Below, one piece after another: positions 1 to 8,678 of a stretch of DNA of 56,749 bases (position 1 is its first letter; the number at the start of each line of letters is the position of its first letter). A program made the position numbers and the translations under genes. Source of the stretch: Pseudomonadota bacterium. Its GTDB lineage: Bacteria; Pseudomonadota; Alphaproteobacteria; Kiloniellales; J153. The DNA lies in the NCBI GenBank assembly GCA_022572105.1, contig JACZWN010000001.1, positions 1 to 56,749 on the forward strand, in the 5' to 3' direction. Below the pieces are notes generated by a model. The model did not search any database. It saw only the letters and a program-made list of their open reading frames with translations, and was not told where the DNA came from.

Positions 1-330
1 TGCCGCGGCGTCGAGCGGGCCGGGGGCCTGAGCGTCGGCCTGCTGCCCGAGGGCGACCCGGCGGCCGCCAACCGCCATGTCTCGGTGCCGATCGCAACCG
101 GCATCGGCGTCGCCCGCAACGCCATCATCGCGCGCGCTTCGCTCGCGCTCGTCGCCGTCGGCGGCGGCACCGGGACCATCGCGGAAGCCGCCTTCGGCCT
201 GCAGTTCGGCGTGCCGGTCCTCGGCCTGCTCGACGCGCCGGCGCTGGACGGCGTGCGCGCCTGCCCGGACCCGGAGACCGCGGTCGGGCAGGTCGCGCGC
301 GTCGTGCTCGCCCTGCCGCTCGACGATTGA
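1..330 (+). CDS. SLOG/LOG-like Rossmann-fold protein (TIGR00725-type), 3' part
   Basis: The reading frame is open from the first base and stops at TGA 328-330, so the 5' end lies outside the window. The 109 visible residues contain GGLSVGLLPE, an ATGIGVARN segment and VAVGGGTGTIAEA. The last resembles the PGGxGTxxE nucleotide-binding loop of the LOG/SLOG superfamily, and the spacing fits the TIGR00725 or SLOG cluster 4 group. Members bind nucleotides or nucleotide-derived ligands; the specific substrate cannot be told from this fragment. It converges on the cyclase gene with only 4 bp between stop codons, which leaves no room for a separate terminator. Confidence 0.75.
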   Translation, partial: CRGVERAGGLSVGLLPEGDPAAANRHVSVPIATGIGVARNAIIARASLALVAVGGGTGTIAEAAFGLQFGVPVLGLLDAPALDGVRACPDPETAVGQVARVVLALPLDD

Positions 331-334
331 ACCG

Positions 335-2578
335 CTATTTCTCCAAGGCTTCGTAAATGCCGTCCCACTGGGCGGCGTCGGTGACGGCCGGGTGGCTGGC
401 GAGGCGCTCGGCGTAGATGTCGTAGAGCCTGGCGAGCGGCAGGCCGCCGCCGTGCTCCCGGCACCAGGCCAGCTTTTCGGACGCCGTCGCCCAATCGGCC
501 GCGCGGTAGGCGCGGATCATCTCGTCATGCACCTTGGCGAGCGCCAGGAATGTCTCGTCGTCGTGCAGCGCGCCGTCGCCCAGAAGGGCGAACACGCGGG
601 ACGGCTTGAGCTTGCCCTTGACCCGGATCAGATCGAGCTCGAGGAAGGCGAAGCCGTTGGCCGCCGCCGCGGTGTTTTGTCCGACCACGATCGGACAGCC
701 GTAAAACTTGGCCTGGCCTTCCAGGCGCGAGGACAGGTTCACCGTGTCGCCCAGGGCCGAGTAGTTGAAATGCTGCTCCGAGCCCAGATTGCCGACGTTG
801 CACTCGCCCGAGTTGAGGCCGATGCGGATGGCGATGGCCGACGGCTCCGTGCCGGCGGCTTCGGCTTCCTGCGTCAATTCCTCGTTCAAGGCCCGGATCT
901 CGCGCTGCATGTCGAGCGCGGCGCCGCAGGCATGGCTGGCGTGCTCGGCATCGGCGAGCGGTGCATTCCAGAACGCCATGACCGAGTCGCCGATGTATTT
1001 GTCGATGGTGCCCTGGTAATCGAGGATCGGCCCGGTCATGCGGGTCAGCACCCGGTTCATCAGGCGGGTCAGCTGCTCCGCCGACAGGCGCTCCGAGATC
1101 GTCGTGAAACCCTGCACGTCGCCGAACATGATCGTCATGTCGCGGATTTCCCCGCCCAGGCGGAGCTGATCCGGATCGTTGGTCAGGCGTTCGATGACGG
1201 CCGGGGCGAGGTATTGCGAGAAGGCCCTGCGGATGGTCTTCCGGCTGCCCTCCTCGCGGATGTACTTGGTGTAGGCGATCAGTCCGTAGATGCCGAATAT
1301 GCCGACCGCGCTGTAGGCGACGTCGAGCAGGATGCGCTCGGTCGCGTAGAGGTACCAGGACCCGAACCCGAGACCGGCCTGGACTCCCGCGCCGACGAAC
1401 AGCGTCCAGCGCGCGCCCGCCAGCGGCGTGAACACGATGATCATCAGGCCCGTGAAGGCGAGCAGGACCAGCTCCGCGCCGAGCGCGTAGTTGGGGCGCA
1501 CGAGGTCCGACTTGGCCAGGATCGTCTCGAGCAACTGGGCGTGGACCTCGACGCCGGGCATCCCGGAGGAGACGGGCGTCGCCCTGATGTCGCCGAGCGC
1601 GGTCGCCGAGGTGCCGACGATGACCAGCTTGCCCTTGACCCGGTCGGGCCGGACCTTGGCCCCGAGCACGTCCTTGGCCGAGACGTAGCGCGCCGGGTCC
1701 GGGACCGCGAAGTGGACCCATTTCCTGGCGTGGCGGTCGGTCGGAATGGCCACGCCGGCGACCACGATGCTGTCGACCCCGGCCTTGTTGGTCTTGACCG
1801 CGATCGCCCGCTGGCCGGTCGCGACGCGGAGCATCTCGACGGTGAGCGAGGGGACGATGTGGCCGCCGGCGTTGACGATCAGCGGCACGCGCCGGGCGAT
1901 GCCGTCGGCCTCGGGGCTGAGCGTGATGCTGCCCAGGCCCTTGGCCATCCGCTCGAGTTCCGGGAGGTTTCGGATCATGCCTTGATAAGTCAGGAGAAAC
2001 GGCTTGGGGCTGCCGCCGATCTCGGCGATCGCGGTCTTGACCGGCTTCGATTTGTCCAGGTCTCCGATCGGCCGCGCGTCCGGGGCTTGGGCGAGGACGA
2101 CGCGGGAGCGCCGCATCATGCCGGCGAATCTAGAGTCGTTGCTCGGCATTTTCTTGAGCAGCGAGCGGGTGTTGTCGTCGAGGCCGGGCAGCAGGTCGGC
2201 GAGCAGGCCGGGCGACATGCGGTCGGGCTCGGCGAAAATCATGTCGAAGGCCACGACGACCGCGCCCATGCGGAACAGCCGGGTGGCCAGATCGGCCAGC
2301 ACCGTGCGCGGCCACGGCCATTGCCCGATCTCGGCCAGGCTTTCGTCGTCGATATCGACGATCAGCACGGGCAAGGCGCCCGCTTCCCTGGGCGCGATCC
2401 GCTGGAACAGATCGAAGACCTGGAGTCGCAGCGCGGCGACCGGCAGGGGATCCCAGATGCGCGCCAGGACGAGCGCGCAGAGCGCGGCGAAGGGCACGAC
2501 ATGGCCGAACAGGCTCAGGCGAAACCGCCTCTTGCGCTCGCCTCGTTCGCGTCGTCGTAATCGCAATCTCTTCAACAC
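335..2578 (-). CDS. CHASE2-domain class III adenylate cyclase
   Basis: This 747-residue protein probably makes cAMP from ATP in response to an extracytoplasmic signal. An N-terminal membrane segment (about residues 25-45) is followed by a long CHASE2 sensor region. Three hydrophobic helices lie around 365-440, and a class III nucleotide cyclase domain follows from about 475. Both metal-binding aspartates are present, D487 in MFGDVQGFT and D531 in YIGDSVMAF. K527 in DKYIGD favours adenine over guanine, and the transition-state N and R occur in GDTVNLSSRLE, so the enzyme looks active. It is divergent from the large FecR-domain repeat protein. CHASE2 cyclases and FecR-domain proteins often sit together in alphaproteobacteria, which suggests a functional link, but that is inference. 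Confidence 0.93.
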   Translation of the reverse strand: MLKRLRLRRRERGERKRRFRLSLFGHVVPFAALCALVLARIWDPLPVAALRLQVFDLFQRIAPREAGALPVLIVDIDDESLAEIGQWPWPRTVLADLATRLFRMGAVVVAFDMIFAEPDRMSPGLLADLLPGLDDNTRSLLKKMPSNDSRFAGMMRRSRVVLAQAPDARPIGDLDKSKPVKTAIAEIGGSPKPFLLTYQGMIRNLPELERMAKGLGSITLSPEADGIARRVPLIVNAGGHIVPSLTVEMLRVATGQRAIAVKTNKAGVDSIVVAGVAIPTDRHARKWVHFAVPDPARYVSAKDVLGAKVRPDRVKGKLVIVGTSATALGDIRATPVSSGMPGVEVHAQLLETILAKSDLVRPNYALGAELVLLAFTGLMIIVFTPLAGARWTLFVGAGVQAGLGFGSWYLYATERILLDVAYSAVGIFGIYGLIAYTKYIREEGSRKTIRRAFSQYLAPAVIERLTNDPDQLRLGGEIRDMTIMFGDVQGFTTISERLSAEQLTRLMNRVLTRMTGPILDYQGTIDKYIGDSVMAFWNAPLADAEHASHACGAALDMQREIRALNEELTQEAEAAGTEPSAIAIRIGLNSGECNVGNLGSEQHFNYSALGDTVNLSSRLEGQAKFYGCPIVVGQNTAAAANGFAFLELDLIRVKGKLKPSRVFALLGDGALHDDETFLALAKVHDEMIRAYRAADWATASEKLAWCREHGGGLPLARLYDIYAERLASHPAVTDAAQWDGIYEALEK

Positions 2579-2842
2579 TGGCGGACTCTTGGCCCGTTTA
2601 TTTGCGCTCTATTCGCGCCGTTCGCGCCGCAAACACTTGCCGGATTCGGAAATACTACGTGATTTCCTCTACATTTGCGTCCGTTTTGCGCCTTTTAAGA
2701 CGGCAGTCACGCTCTACGAATCATTTGACTCTCAAAATCATAGAATAGCACAATAAAACATGCCAGACCGGCCGCAAGCCAGGTCGGGCCGAGAACGAAC
2801 CACACAAAAAAATACCCTGACCGGTTAGCGGGGGCATAGGTA
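2579..2842. promoter_or_regulatory. Divergent AT-rich intergenic region between cyclase and FecR-repeat protein
   Basis: This 264-bp gap separates two divergent genes and is clearly richer in A+T than its surroundings from about 2680 to 2760, as expected of a shared promoter region. A possible -10 hexamer TAGAAT lies at 2741-2746 on the plus strand, about 95 bp before the start of the repeat protein, but no good -35 is spaced correctly. The ribosome-binding site before ATG 2843 is weak (GGGGGCATAGG). No gene is seen here. Confidence 0.4.
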
Positions 2843-5800
2843 ATGGGTGTGGAGTGGCAAGGGCAGGTAGGTGGCCCTCACGCCGGCTTCGAGAAAAGTT
2901 TCTCGGCGCCAGACACGCAAGCCACGTCGGTATGGCCCGACAGCCAGGACGGCGGAACCGAGTCCGCCGGTCAAACCACCTATCTCGCCGCTTCGGAGGG
3001 CGGGCAGGCGTTGCTCCTGCCCGGCGGCGGCTTCTTGTTTCACGCCGACTTCGCCCACGAGGGCGCCGATCTCGTGATCACCGGCGCCGAGGGCGGCACG
3101 GTCGTGATCATCGATTACTTCGCCGGCGCCGAGCCCGGCGACCTCATGACCCTGGACGGGCACCTGCTGCCCGGCGACCTGGTGCAGTCGCTGGCCGGCC
3201 CGGCGGCCCCGGTGCAGGTCGCGCAGTTGGCGGCCCTGCCCGATGCACCGCCCGAGATCGGCCAGGTGCAGGAAGTCGAGGGCTCGGTCACGGCGACCGG
3301 CGCCGACGGCCTGACGGTCGAGCTCGGCATCGGCTCGTCGGTCTATCAGGGCGACGTGCTGGAGACCTCCTCCGACGGCGCGGTGAACATCCTCTTCCTC
3401 GACGGCACGACCTTCGCGCTCGGCGGCGACGCCAAGATGGTCCTGGACCAGTTGATCTACGACGCCTCGGCCAACACCGGCTCGTCGCTGATGTCGGTGT
3501 TGACCGGGACCTTCATCTTCATCACCGGCGAGGTCGCCAAGACCGGACCGGAGGCCATGCAGGTGCGCACGCCCGCCGGCACCATCGGGATCCGAGGCAC
3601 CAAGGTCGGGTGCAACCTGGAAATTTCCGACGGCGTGTCGATCTGCGTGCTGCTGCCCGACGCCGACGGCACGGTCGGCGAGTTCGTATTTTCGAACGAG
3701 AGCGGCAGCCAGGTCGTTTCCAACGCCTTCGAAGCGATTATCGCCAACGCCTTCAACGCCAGCCTCACGGTGAGCCAGGTCCTGCCCTCCCAGTTGCAGG
3801 CGATCTTCGAGGGCCTCCCGACGAGCGTGCTCGAGGCGCAGGCGGCGCCCGCGGTGCTCGGCGCCGGCGGCACCTTCTTCGATTTTCACACCTCCCAGAT
3901 CGGGCTGCTCCGGGGGCTCCTTGCGACCGGCGTCCTGGACGACCTGATCCTGGACTCGGAGCTGGTCTTCGGCAGCAACATCGACGACGACGCCAATTCC
4001 CTGGCGATTGCGGCCAGCCTGTTCATCGCCGAGCCGACGGCGGACGGCCCCGGGACCTTGAGCATCGGCAACCTCAGCCTGGTGCTGCAGCAATCGGTCG
4101 AGCTTCTCGGCTTCTCGATCACCGCCAACGGCGCGCCCTTCGCCTTGACCGTCGACGGCGTGCCGGTCGACCTGGTCCAGGACGGCAACACGGTCGAGGG
4201 CTTCGCCGACGGAGAGCTCATCTTTCGCTTCGTGCTCGATCCGGACAGCGGGAGTATCACCTTCTTCCTGACCCAGCCGCTCGACCACCAGAACCCCGAT
4301 GCGACGGGTGCGGCCGACACCATCGAGTTCAGCTTCGACGTTGAGGTCACCTTCCTCAACGGCACCTCGCAGACCGTCCTCGTCCAGGCCAACATCCTGG
4401 ACGCCGGCCCGACGGCGACCACTACGTCCAATTCGGTGGACGAGGCGATCGACATCGACGCCACCGTGGCCGGCAATCTGGCGATCGTGCCCGGCAACGA
4501 CGGCCTGCAGTCGATCGCGCTCGACAGCGTGACGGCGGCCTCCGGCGGCGCGGTCATCGCGCTGACCTCGGGCGGCGAGGCGGTGCTGGCGCCCGAGCTG
4601 ATCGCGGCCAACACCTTCCAGGGCAAGACCGCCTCGGGCGAGGTGGTCTACGAGATCGTCTTCGACCCGGCGACCGGCGATTACAGCTTCACGCTGATCG
4701 CGCCGCTCGACCATCCGGACGCCGGCGCGGACACGATCACGCTGACCTTCGACGTGCCGGTGACCGACGGCGACGGCGACACCGTGATCAGCACGATCGT
4801 CATCCAGGTCGCCGATGACGTGGTCATCGCCCAGGCGGACGACGGCGGCACCGTCGCCGAGGCCACGGTGGCGCCGGTCGAAGGCAACGTCACCGACAAC
4901 GACGACTCCGGCGCGGACGGCTTCGGCACGGTGCTCCAGTTCGTCCACGACGGCGTGGTTTACACGCCCGACGTCGACGGCGTGATCACCATCGCGACCG
5001 CGCTCGGCGGCAGCTTCACCTTCGACTTCAATACCGGGGCCTACAGCTACGTGGCGCCGGATTCGGTCGACAACAGCGCCGGCGACCCGCTCGAGACCTT
5101 CACCTACACGGTCGCCGACGGCGACGGTGACACCAGCACGGCAACGCTCACGATCGCGGTCAGCGACGCCAACGCGCCCACCGCCGAACCGGACGTCTTG
5201 GCCATCGACGAGGCCGAGGGCGACGGCGACGCCTTGGATCCCTTCAACGCCTTTACGCCGATCGTGCGCCTGGGCAACCTGACCGATAATGACGATCCGG
5301 GCGGCGACGGCTTTGGGACCGTGCGCATCACCGGGGCCAGCTACGACGTTCAAGGGCTGGGTGCGCTCACGCAAGCGGTCGACGAGGACGCCGACTCGAT
5401 CACCTTCACCGGCGACGGCTGGACGCTCGAGATCGACAAGCTGACCGGCGATTACACCTTCACCCAGACCGGTGCCATCGACCATAGCGCGCTCTCCGGC
5501 GTGGCCGAGTTCGGCTACACCATCCAGGACTCGGACGGTTCGACCAACACCGGCACCTTCACGGTCACGATCGCCAACGACGGTATCGCCGCCTCCGACG
5601 ACGGCGGCGCGATCCAGGAAGGCTCGGCCACGACGCTTTCCGGCAGCGTGTTCGACAACGACGACCCCGGCGCCGACGGCTTCGGCGGGGTCACCCAGTT
5701 CACCCACAACGGCCAGACCTATTCCCTGGCCTCGACCGCGGCGCAGCCGGGCTTCGTTTCCCTGGTCGGCACCGTGATCACGATCACCACCGAGCTGGAC

Positions 5801-7993
5801 GGCACCCTGGTCTTCGACTTCGCGACCGGCGACTACAGCTACTCGCCGCCCGTTTCGGTCGACAACAGCTCCGGCGATCCGGTCGAGGCCTTCGTCTACA
5901 CGGTCGCCGACGTTGACGGCGACACGGCGATCGCCACGCTGCGGGTCACGGTGACCGACGCCAACGCGCCCGCGGCCGTGCCCGATACGCTGCTGGTGGA
6001 CGAGGCCGAGGGCGACCCGACGGACCTCGGTGACGGCTCGGCCTTCACGGCGATCGTGCGCCAGGGCAGCCTGACCGACAACGACAATCCAGGCGCCGAC
6101 GGCTTCGGTGCGCCGAGGATCACGGCGGCCAGTTACGACGTTCAGGGCCTGGGGGCGCTGACGCAGCCGGTCGACGAGGACGCGGACTCGATCACCTTCA
6201 CCGGGTCTGGCTGGACCCTGGTGATATACAAGGCGACCGGCGACTACACCTTCACCCAGACCGGTCCGATTGACCACGAGGCGCTCTCCGGCGTCGCCGA
6301 GTTCGGCTACACGATCCAGGATCTCGACGGCCAAACGTCCAGCTCGACGCTGACCATCACGATCACCGACGACGGAATCGTCGCCAACGACGACGACGGC
6401 GGCGTGGTGGACGAGGACGCGGCGACCTCGGGCAACCTCTTCGATAACGACGATTCCGGCGTCGACGGCTTCGGCGGGATCACCGAGGTGGTCCACGGCG
6501 GCGTGGCCTACACGGCCGGCGGCGGCGTGATCAGCTTCACGACGGCGCTGGGCGGCACCTTCTCGCTCGACGTGGCGAGCGGGGAGTACACCTACACCGC
6601 GCCGGCGCTCGATACGATCTCGGGCGACGGCACCGAGACCTTCCGCTACACCGTGATCGACGGCGACGGCGATGCCGCCGTGGCGACGCTCACCATCGAT
6701 GTCGACGACCGGCCCGAGGCGCGCGACGACCAGAACGCGGCGACGGAGGGCGGCGGGTCCGTCGCCGGCAACGTTCTCGGCAACGACGTGATCGGCGATG
6801 CGCCGGGGCGGGTGACCCAGATATCCTTTACCACGACCGACGCGGCGGCGGCGGCGTTCTACGCGGGGCTCGGCGATGCGGACATCGTGGTGACCGAGAA
6901 CGCCGGCGTCTTCACCATCACCGTTGCCGTGGCCGACGGCGGCTCCAAAATATTCGCCACCCTGGCCGGCGGCGAGCTGACGATTAACAGCGACGGCAGT
7001 TACACTTACGCGCCGCCGCCCTCGGGCGCGCTGCGCGAGGATGCGACCGAGACCTTCACCTATACGGTGGTCGATAGCGACGGCGACTCCGACACGGCGA
7101 CGCTCACGATCACCGTGGACGACGTGATCGAGCCGGCCGGCGCGTTCCTCGTGACCAATACCAACGCCGGTCTGCAGGACCTGCGTCTCATCGTCACCAG
7201 TAACGACGCCAGCGTGGAGGGCAGCGGGACGCCGACGACCGCGGGAGGGCAGGCGGGTACCGTGCCGCTGGGTGGCGGGGTTGTCTTCGAGCAGACCGAT
7301 TCCTACGCCGTGATCGTCAAGTTCGAATCCGGCAGCGGCACCACCAACCTGACCGATCTGGACCTGATCTTCGACCTGGAGGCGGCCGACCTCGACGACC
7401 CGGACAACGTATTCCTGACACTGCTCGACCAGGGCACCATCCAGTTGGGCGAGCAGGGCAGTGGCGTGGATGGTGCCATCTGGCTGATCGAGTTTAACGA
7501 GACACTGTCCGAATTCGAGGTTTCGGGCGCGATCCTCTACGACATACAGTCCGATCCGGTCCTCGGCGATATCGTCGTGTTCGATACGGACCTGTCGAAC
7601 ACCAGCTTCGATCTCGATTTCGGCCTGCTGCCGACCGACGGCAACGTCTTGTTGGCGGAGGACTCGCTGTTCGGCGATATCGAGGTGATTGACATCACCG
7701 GATCCCAGACCAGCGAGGTCAACACGCTGACCCTGAACGCCCAGGACGTGCTGGACGTGACCGAGGAGATCGATGGGAACCACCAGCTCATCGTATTGGG
7801 CGACAACGACATCCTGGTTCTGGCCGACGAGGGCGACCTGCGGTTCGAGGCCTTTGACCTCACCGGCACGACGACCCTCGCGGGATCGTCCGAGACCTTT
7901 GACATTTACAACGTGGTTCTGGACGGGGTTGTGGTCGGGACGGTCTTCGTCGACGACGACCTGACCGTGCAATTCGAAACCGCGATGGCCTGA
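2843..7993 (+). CDS. Giant FecR-domain, T1SS-143/VCBS-type repeat surface protein
   Basis: This 1716-residue, Asp/Gly/Thr-rich acidic protein is probably a secreted or surface-held adhesin. It has no N-terminal signal peptide, which fits type I secretion. Order of regions: an N-terminal Gly-rich head (1-130); a FecR-like domain (about 135-255) with GSSVYQGDVLETSSDGAV and RTPAGTIGIRGTKVG; two T1SS-143-like modules (about 390-660) with PLDH and DGDGDT motifs; then alternating Ig/VCBS-like modules containing DNDDxGxDGFG and DGDGDTxxATLTI (about 660-1430); and a C-terminal region with LTLNAQDVLDV and VLGDNDILVL, resembling the last part of other large type I adhesins. No GGxGxDxLx RTX nonapeptides are seen. 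It is divergent from a CHASE2 cyclase. No type I exporter gene is in the window, so export is inferred. Confidence 0.85.
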   Translation: MGVEWQGQVGGPHAGFEKSFSAPDTQATSVWPDSQDGGTESAGQTTYLAASEGGQALLLPGGGFLFHADFAHEGADLVITGAEGGTVVIIDYFAGAEPGDLMTLDGHLLPGDLVQSLAGPAAPVQVAQLAALPDAPPEIGQVQEVEGSVTATGADGLTVELGIGSSVYQGDVLETSSDGAVNILFLDGTTFALGGDAKMVLDQLIYDASANTGSSLMSVLTGTFIFITGEVAKTGPEAMQVRTPAGTIGIRGTKVGCNLEISDGVSICVLLPDADGTVGEFVFSNESGSQVVSNAFEAIIANAFNASLTVSQVLPSQLQAIFEGLPTSVLEAQAAPAVLGAGGTFFDFHTSQIGLLRGLLATGVLDDLILDSELVFGSNIDDDANSLAIAASLFIAEPTADGPGTLSIGNLSLVLQQSVELLGFSITANGAPFALTVDGVPVDLVQDGNTVEGFADGELIFRFVLDPDSGSITFFLTQPLDHQNPDATGAADTIEFSFDVEVTFLNGTSQTVLVQANILDAGPTATTTSNSVDEAIDIDATVAGNLAIVPGNDGLQSIALDSVTAASGGAVIALTSGGEAVLAPELIAANTFQGKTASGEVVYEIVFDPATGDYSFTLIAPLDHPDAGADTITLTFDVPVTDGDGDTVISTIVIQVADDVVIAQADDGGTVAEATVAPVEGNVTDNDDSGADGFGTVLQFVHDGVVYTPDVDGVITIATALGGSFTFDFNTGAYSYVAPDSVDNSAGDPLETFTYTVADGDGDTSTATLTIAVSDANAPTAEPDVLAIDEAEGDGDALDPFNAFTPIVRLGNLTDNDDPGGDGFGTVRITGASYDVQGLGALTQAVDEDADSITFTGDGWTLEIDKLTGDYTFTQTGAIDHSALSGVAEFGYTIQDSDGSTNTGTFTVTIANDGIAASDDGGAIQEGSATTLSGSVFDNDDPGADGFGGVTQFTHNGQTYSLASTAAQPGFVSLVGTVITITTELDGTLVFDFATGDYSYSPPVSVDNSSGDPVEAFVYTVADVDGDTAIATLRVTVTDANAPAAVPDTLLVDEAEGDPTDLGDGSAFTAIVRQGSLTDNDNPGADGFGAPRITAASYDVQGLGALTQPVDEDADSITFTGSGWTLVIYKATGDYTFTQTGPIDHEALSGVAEFGYTIQDLDGQTSSSTLTITITDDGIVANDDDGGVVDEDAATSGNLFDNDDSGVDGFGGITEVVHGGVAYTAGGGVISFTTALGGTFSLDVASGEYTYTAPALDTISGDGTETFRYTVIDGDGDAAVATLTIDVDDRPEARDDQNAATEGGGSVAGNVLGNDVIGDAPGRVTQISFTTTDAAAAAFYAGLGDADIVVTENAGVFTITVAVADGGSKIFATLAGGELTINSDGSYTYAPPPSGALREDATETFTYTVVDSDGDSDTATLTITVDDVIEPAGAFLVTNTNAGLQDLRLIVTSNDASVEGSGTPTTAGGQAGTVPLGGGVVFEQTDSYAVIVKFESGSGTTNLTDLDLIFDLEAADLDDPDNVFLTLLDQGTIQLGEQGSGVDGAIWLIEFNETLSEFEVSGAILYDIQSDPVLGDIVVFDTDLSNTSFDLDFGLLPTDGNVLLAEDSLFGDIEVIDITGSQTSEVNTLTLNAQDVLDVTEEIDGNHQLIVLGDNDILVLADEGDLRFEAFDLTGTTTLAGSSETFDIYNVVLDGVVVGTVFVDDDLTVQFETAMA
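5170..6754 (+). repeat. 792-bp (264-residue) super-repeat inside the giant repeat protein
   Basis: Two module types alternate (A-B-A-B-A). The B modules at about 5.2-5.58 kb and 5.96-6.37 kb are closely similar at DNA level: the block starting AGCTACGACGTTCAAGG at 5339 recurs at 6131, a 792-bp period. They encode the shared segments TFTQTG, IDH and GVAEFGYTIQD. The A modules share ADGFG, VDNSxGDP and YTVAD motifs. A module pair has been duplicated recently relative to the rest of the gene. Confidence 0.75.
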
Positions 7994-8068
7994 TCCGGGC
8001 GCTTCGCCGGCGAGATTTTCGGCATGCGGACGGCCGGCGCTTGAGGGAGGCGCAATTCTTTTGCCCTG

Positions 8069-8097
8069 TTCCCAACCCCGGCGCGGCGTGCTACGAT
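8069..8097 (+). promoter_or_regulatory. Weak sigma70-like promoter candidate for the 58-aa protein
   Basis: TTCCCA (8069-8074), a 17-bp spacer and TACGAT (8092-8097) match the consensus at four of six bases in each box. It lies about 100 bp upstream of the duplicated start region and faces the small gene. No other signal is evident in the 7994-8194 gap. Confidence 0.3.
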
Positions 8098-8194
8098 TCT
8101 GTCCAGCCCGATTCGTTTCGCCGATGCGGGACTCGCCGGTACCGATCGATGCGACCCACCTTGTTCCGTCCCCGTCTCGTTAAGGTGACCTCCG

Positions 8195-8218
8195 ATGATT
8201 AGAACCATCGGCCCATGA
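8195..8218 (+). CDS. Seven-codon leader mini-ORF (MIRTIGP)
   Basis: ATG 8195 is preceded at a suitable distance by AAGGTG, the only Shine-Dalgarno-like sequence here. It opens a frame of seven codons ending at TGA 8216-8218. That stop overlaps the ATG (8215-8217) of the 58-residue gene as ATGA. The mini-ORF exists because of an 18-bp direct duplication. It could feed ribosomes to the downstream start by re-initiation, or it may be an accident of the duplication. Translation is not shown. Confidence 0.4.
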   Translation: MIRTIGP

Positions 8219-8232
8219 TTAGAACCATCGGC
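8195..8232 (+). repeat. 18-bp direct repeat spanning two start codons
   Basis: The 18 bases ATGATTAGAACCATCGGC occur at 8195-8212 and again, identically, at 8215-8232, separated by CC. Both copies begin with ATG, but in different frames, so the first copy encodes a truncated version of the second copy's N-terminus. Confidence 0.9.
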
Positions 8233-8391
8233 ATCGTGCTCGGCACCTATGCGGTCATCGCCTTCGCGGTCGCCCTGCTCCAACTCATCATAAAGCTCGA
8301 GGACGGCTTGGTGCCGGGCCAGGCGTTCACGACCGCTCTCGGGTTGGGTTTGACCTGGCCGATCAGCCTGGTCGCCATGTTCTGGACTTGA
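8215..8391 (+). CDS. Small two-helix membrane protein, unknown function
   Basis: A 58-residue protein beginning MIRTIGIVLGTY and ending at TGA 8389-8391. It has two hydrophobic stretches, about residues 3-25 and 36-57, joined by a short charged loop (KLEDGLVPGQ), so it should be a small inner-membrane hairpin protein. I do not recognise a named family. Its own ATG has no separate Shine-Dalgarno; the only one precedes the overlapping mini-ORF. The start could instead lie in the first repeat copy only if a frameshift were involved. It is downstream of the giant repeat protein but 221 bp away, so co-transcription is uncertain. Confidence 0.6.
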   Translation: MIRTIGIVLGTYAVIAFAVALLQLIIKLEDGLVPGQAFTTALGLGLTWPISLVAMFWT

Positions 8392-8405
8392 GTCGACGCG
8401 CCGCG

Positions 8406-8439
8406 TTTACGCCTCGGGCCCCGTTTACGCCTCGGGCCC
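8406..8439 (+). repeat. Tandem TTTACGCCTCGGGCCC repeat (two copies)
   Basis: The 16-mer TTTACGCCTCGGGCCC is at 8406-8421 and 8424-8439. A near copy, TTTACGCCTCGGGCC, occurs at 46668-46682, there too just before a copy of the ATGAAATGGGT repeat end. Confidence 0.7.
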
Positions 8440-8494
8440 GGGCCGACCTTCCTTCGCCCGCCGAAGCGGGCTTCGCGAAGGCGGGTTTGCTCCG

Positions 8495-8529
8495 ATGAAA
8501 TGGGTTGATATCAAGGACGGTTGGCATAA
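8495..8529 (+). repeat. Degenerate solo end of the dispersed TTGGTATAA repeat family
   Basis: The segment starts ATGAAATGGGTTGATATCA and ends TTGGCATAA. It matches the copy at 46703-46737 and the terminal inverted repeats of the element at 48213-48479 in length, order and end sequence. It is the most diverged copy and lies just downstream of tRNA-Thr (which is on the other strand), with no partner end nearby. Confidence 0.6.
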
Positions 8530-8558
8530 CGCATTGAATAGCGGCAAGAAGAAGAATG

Positions 8559-8634
8559 TGGTGCCGGGTGCAGGATTCGAACCCGCGACATCTGGTTTAC
8601 AAAACCAGCGCTCTACCAACTGAGCTAACCCGGC
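8559..8634 (-). tRNA. tRNA-Thr (UGU anticodon)
   Basis: Read on the minus strand, a 76-nt cloverleaf has acceptor GCCGGGT/ACCCGGC, D-arm TTAGCTCAGTTGGTAGAGC, anticodon stem CTGGT/ACCAG with loop TTTGTAA (anticodon TGT), T-arm GGGTTCGAATCC, and an encoded CCA. It decodes ACA and other ACN threonine codons. In many proteobacteria tRNA-Thr sits beside tRNA-Tyr and tRNA-Gly upstream of tuf; here it is 5.4 kb away on the opposite strand. Confidence 0.97.
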
Positions 8635-8678
8635 GCAACCTGGCGCCCTGGCTTGGCACCCTGGCGCCCTAGCGCATT

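Noticed and set aside
77..2560. An 827-codon open frame antisense to the CHASE2 cyclase.
   Set aside because: Same cause: GC-rich antisense shadow. The sense protein has all catalytic motifs; the antisense translation has none.
2825..7972. A 1715-codon open frame antisense to the giant repeat protein.
   Set aside because: It mirrors the sense gene almost end to end. High GC and the near absence of TTA, CTA and TCA codons in the sense strand explain it. Its translation is rich in R, G, V and D without recognisable domains.
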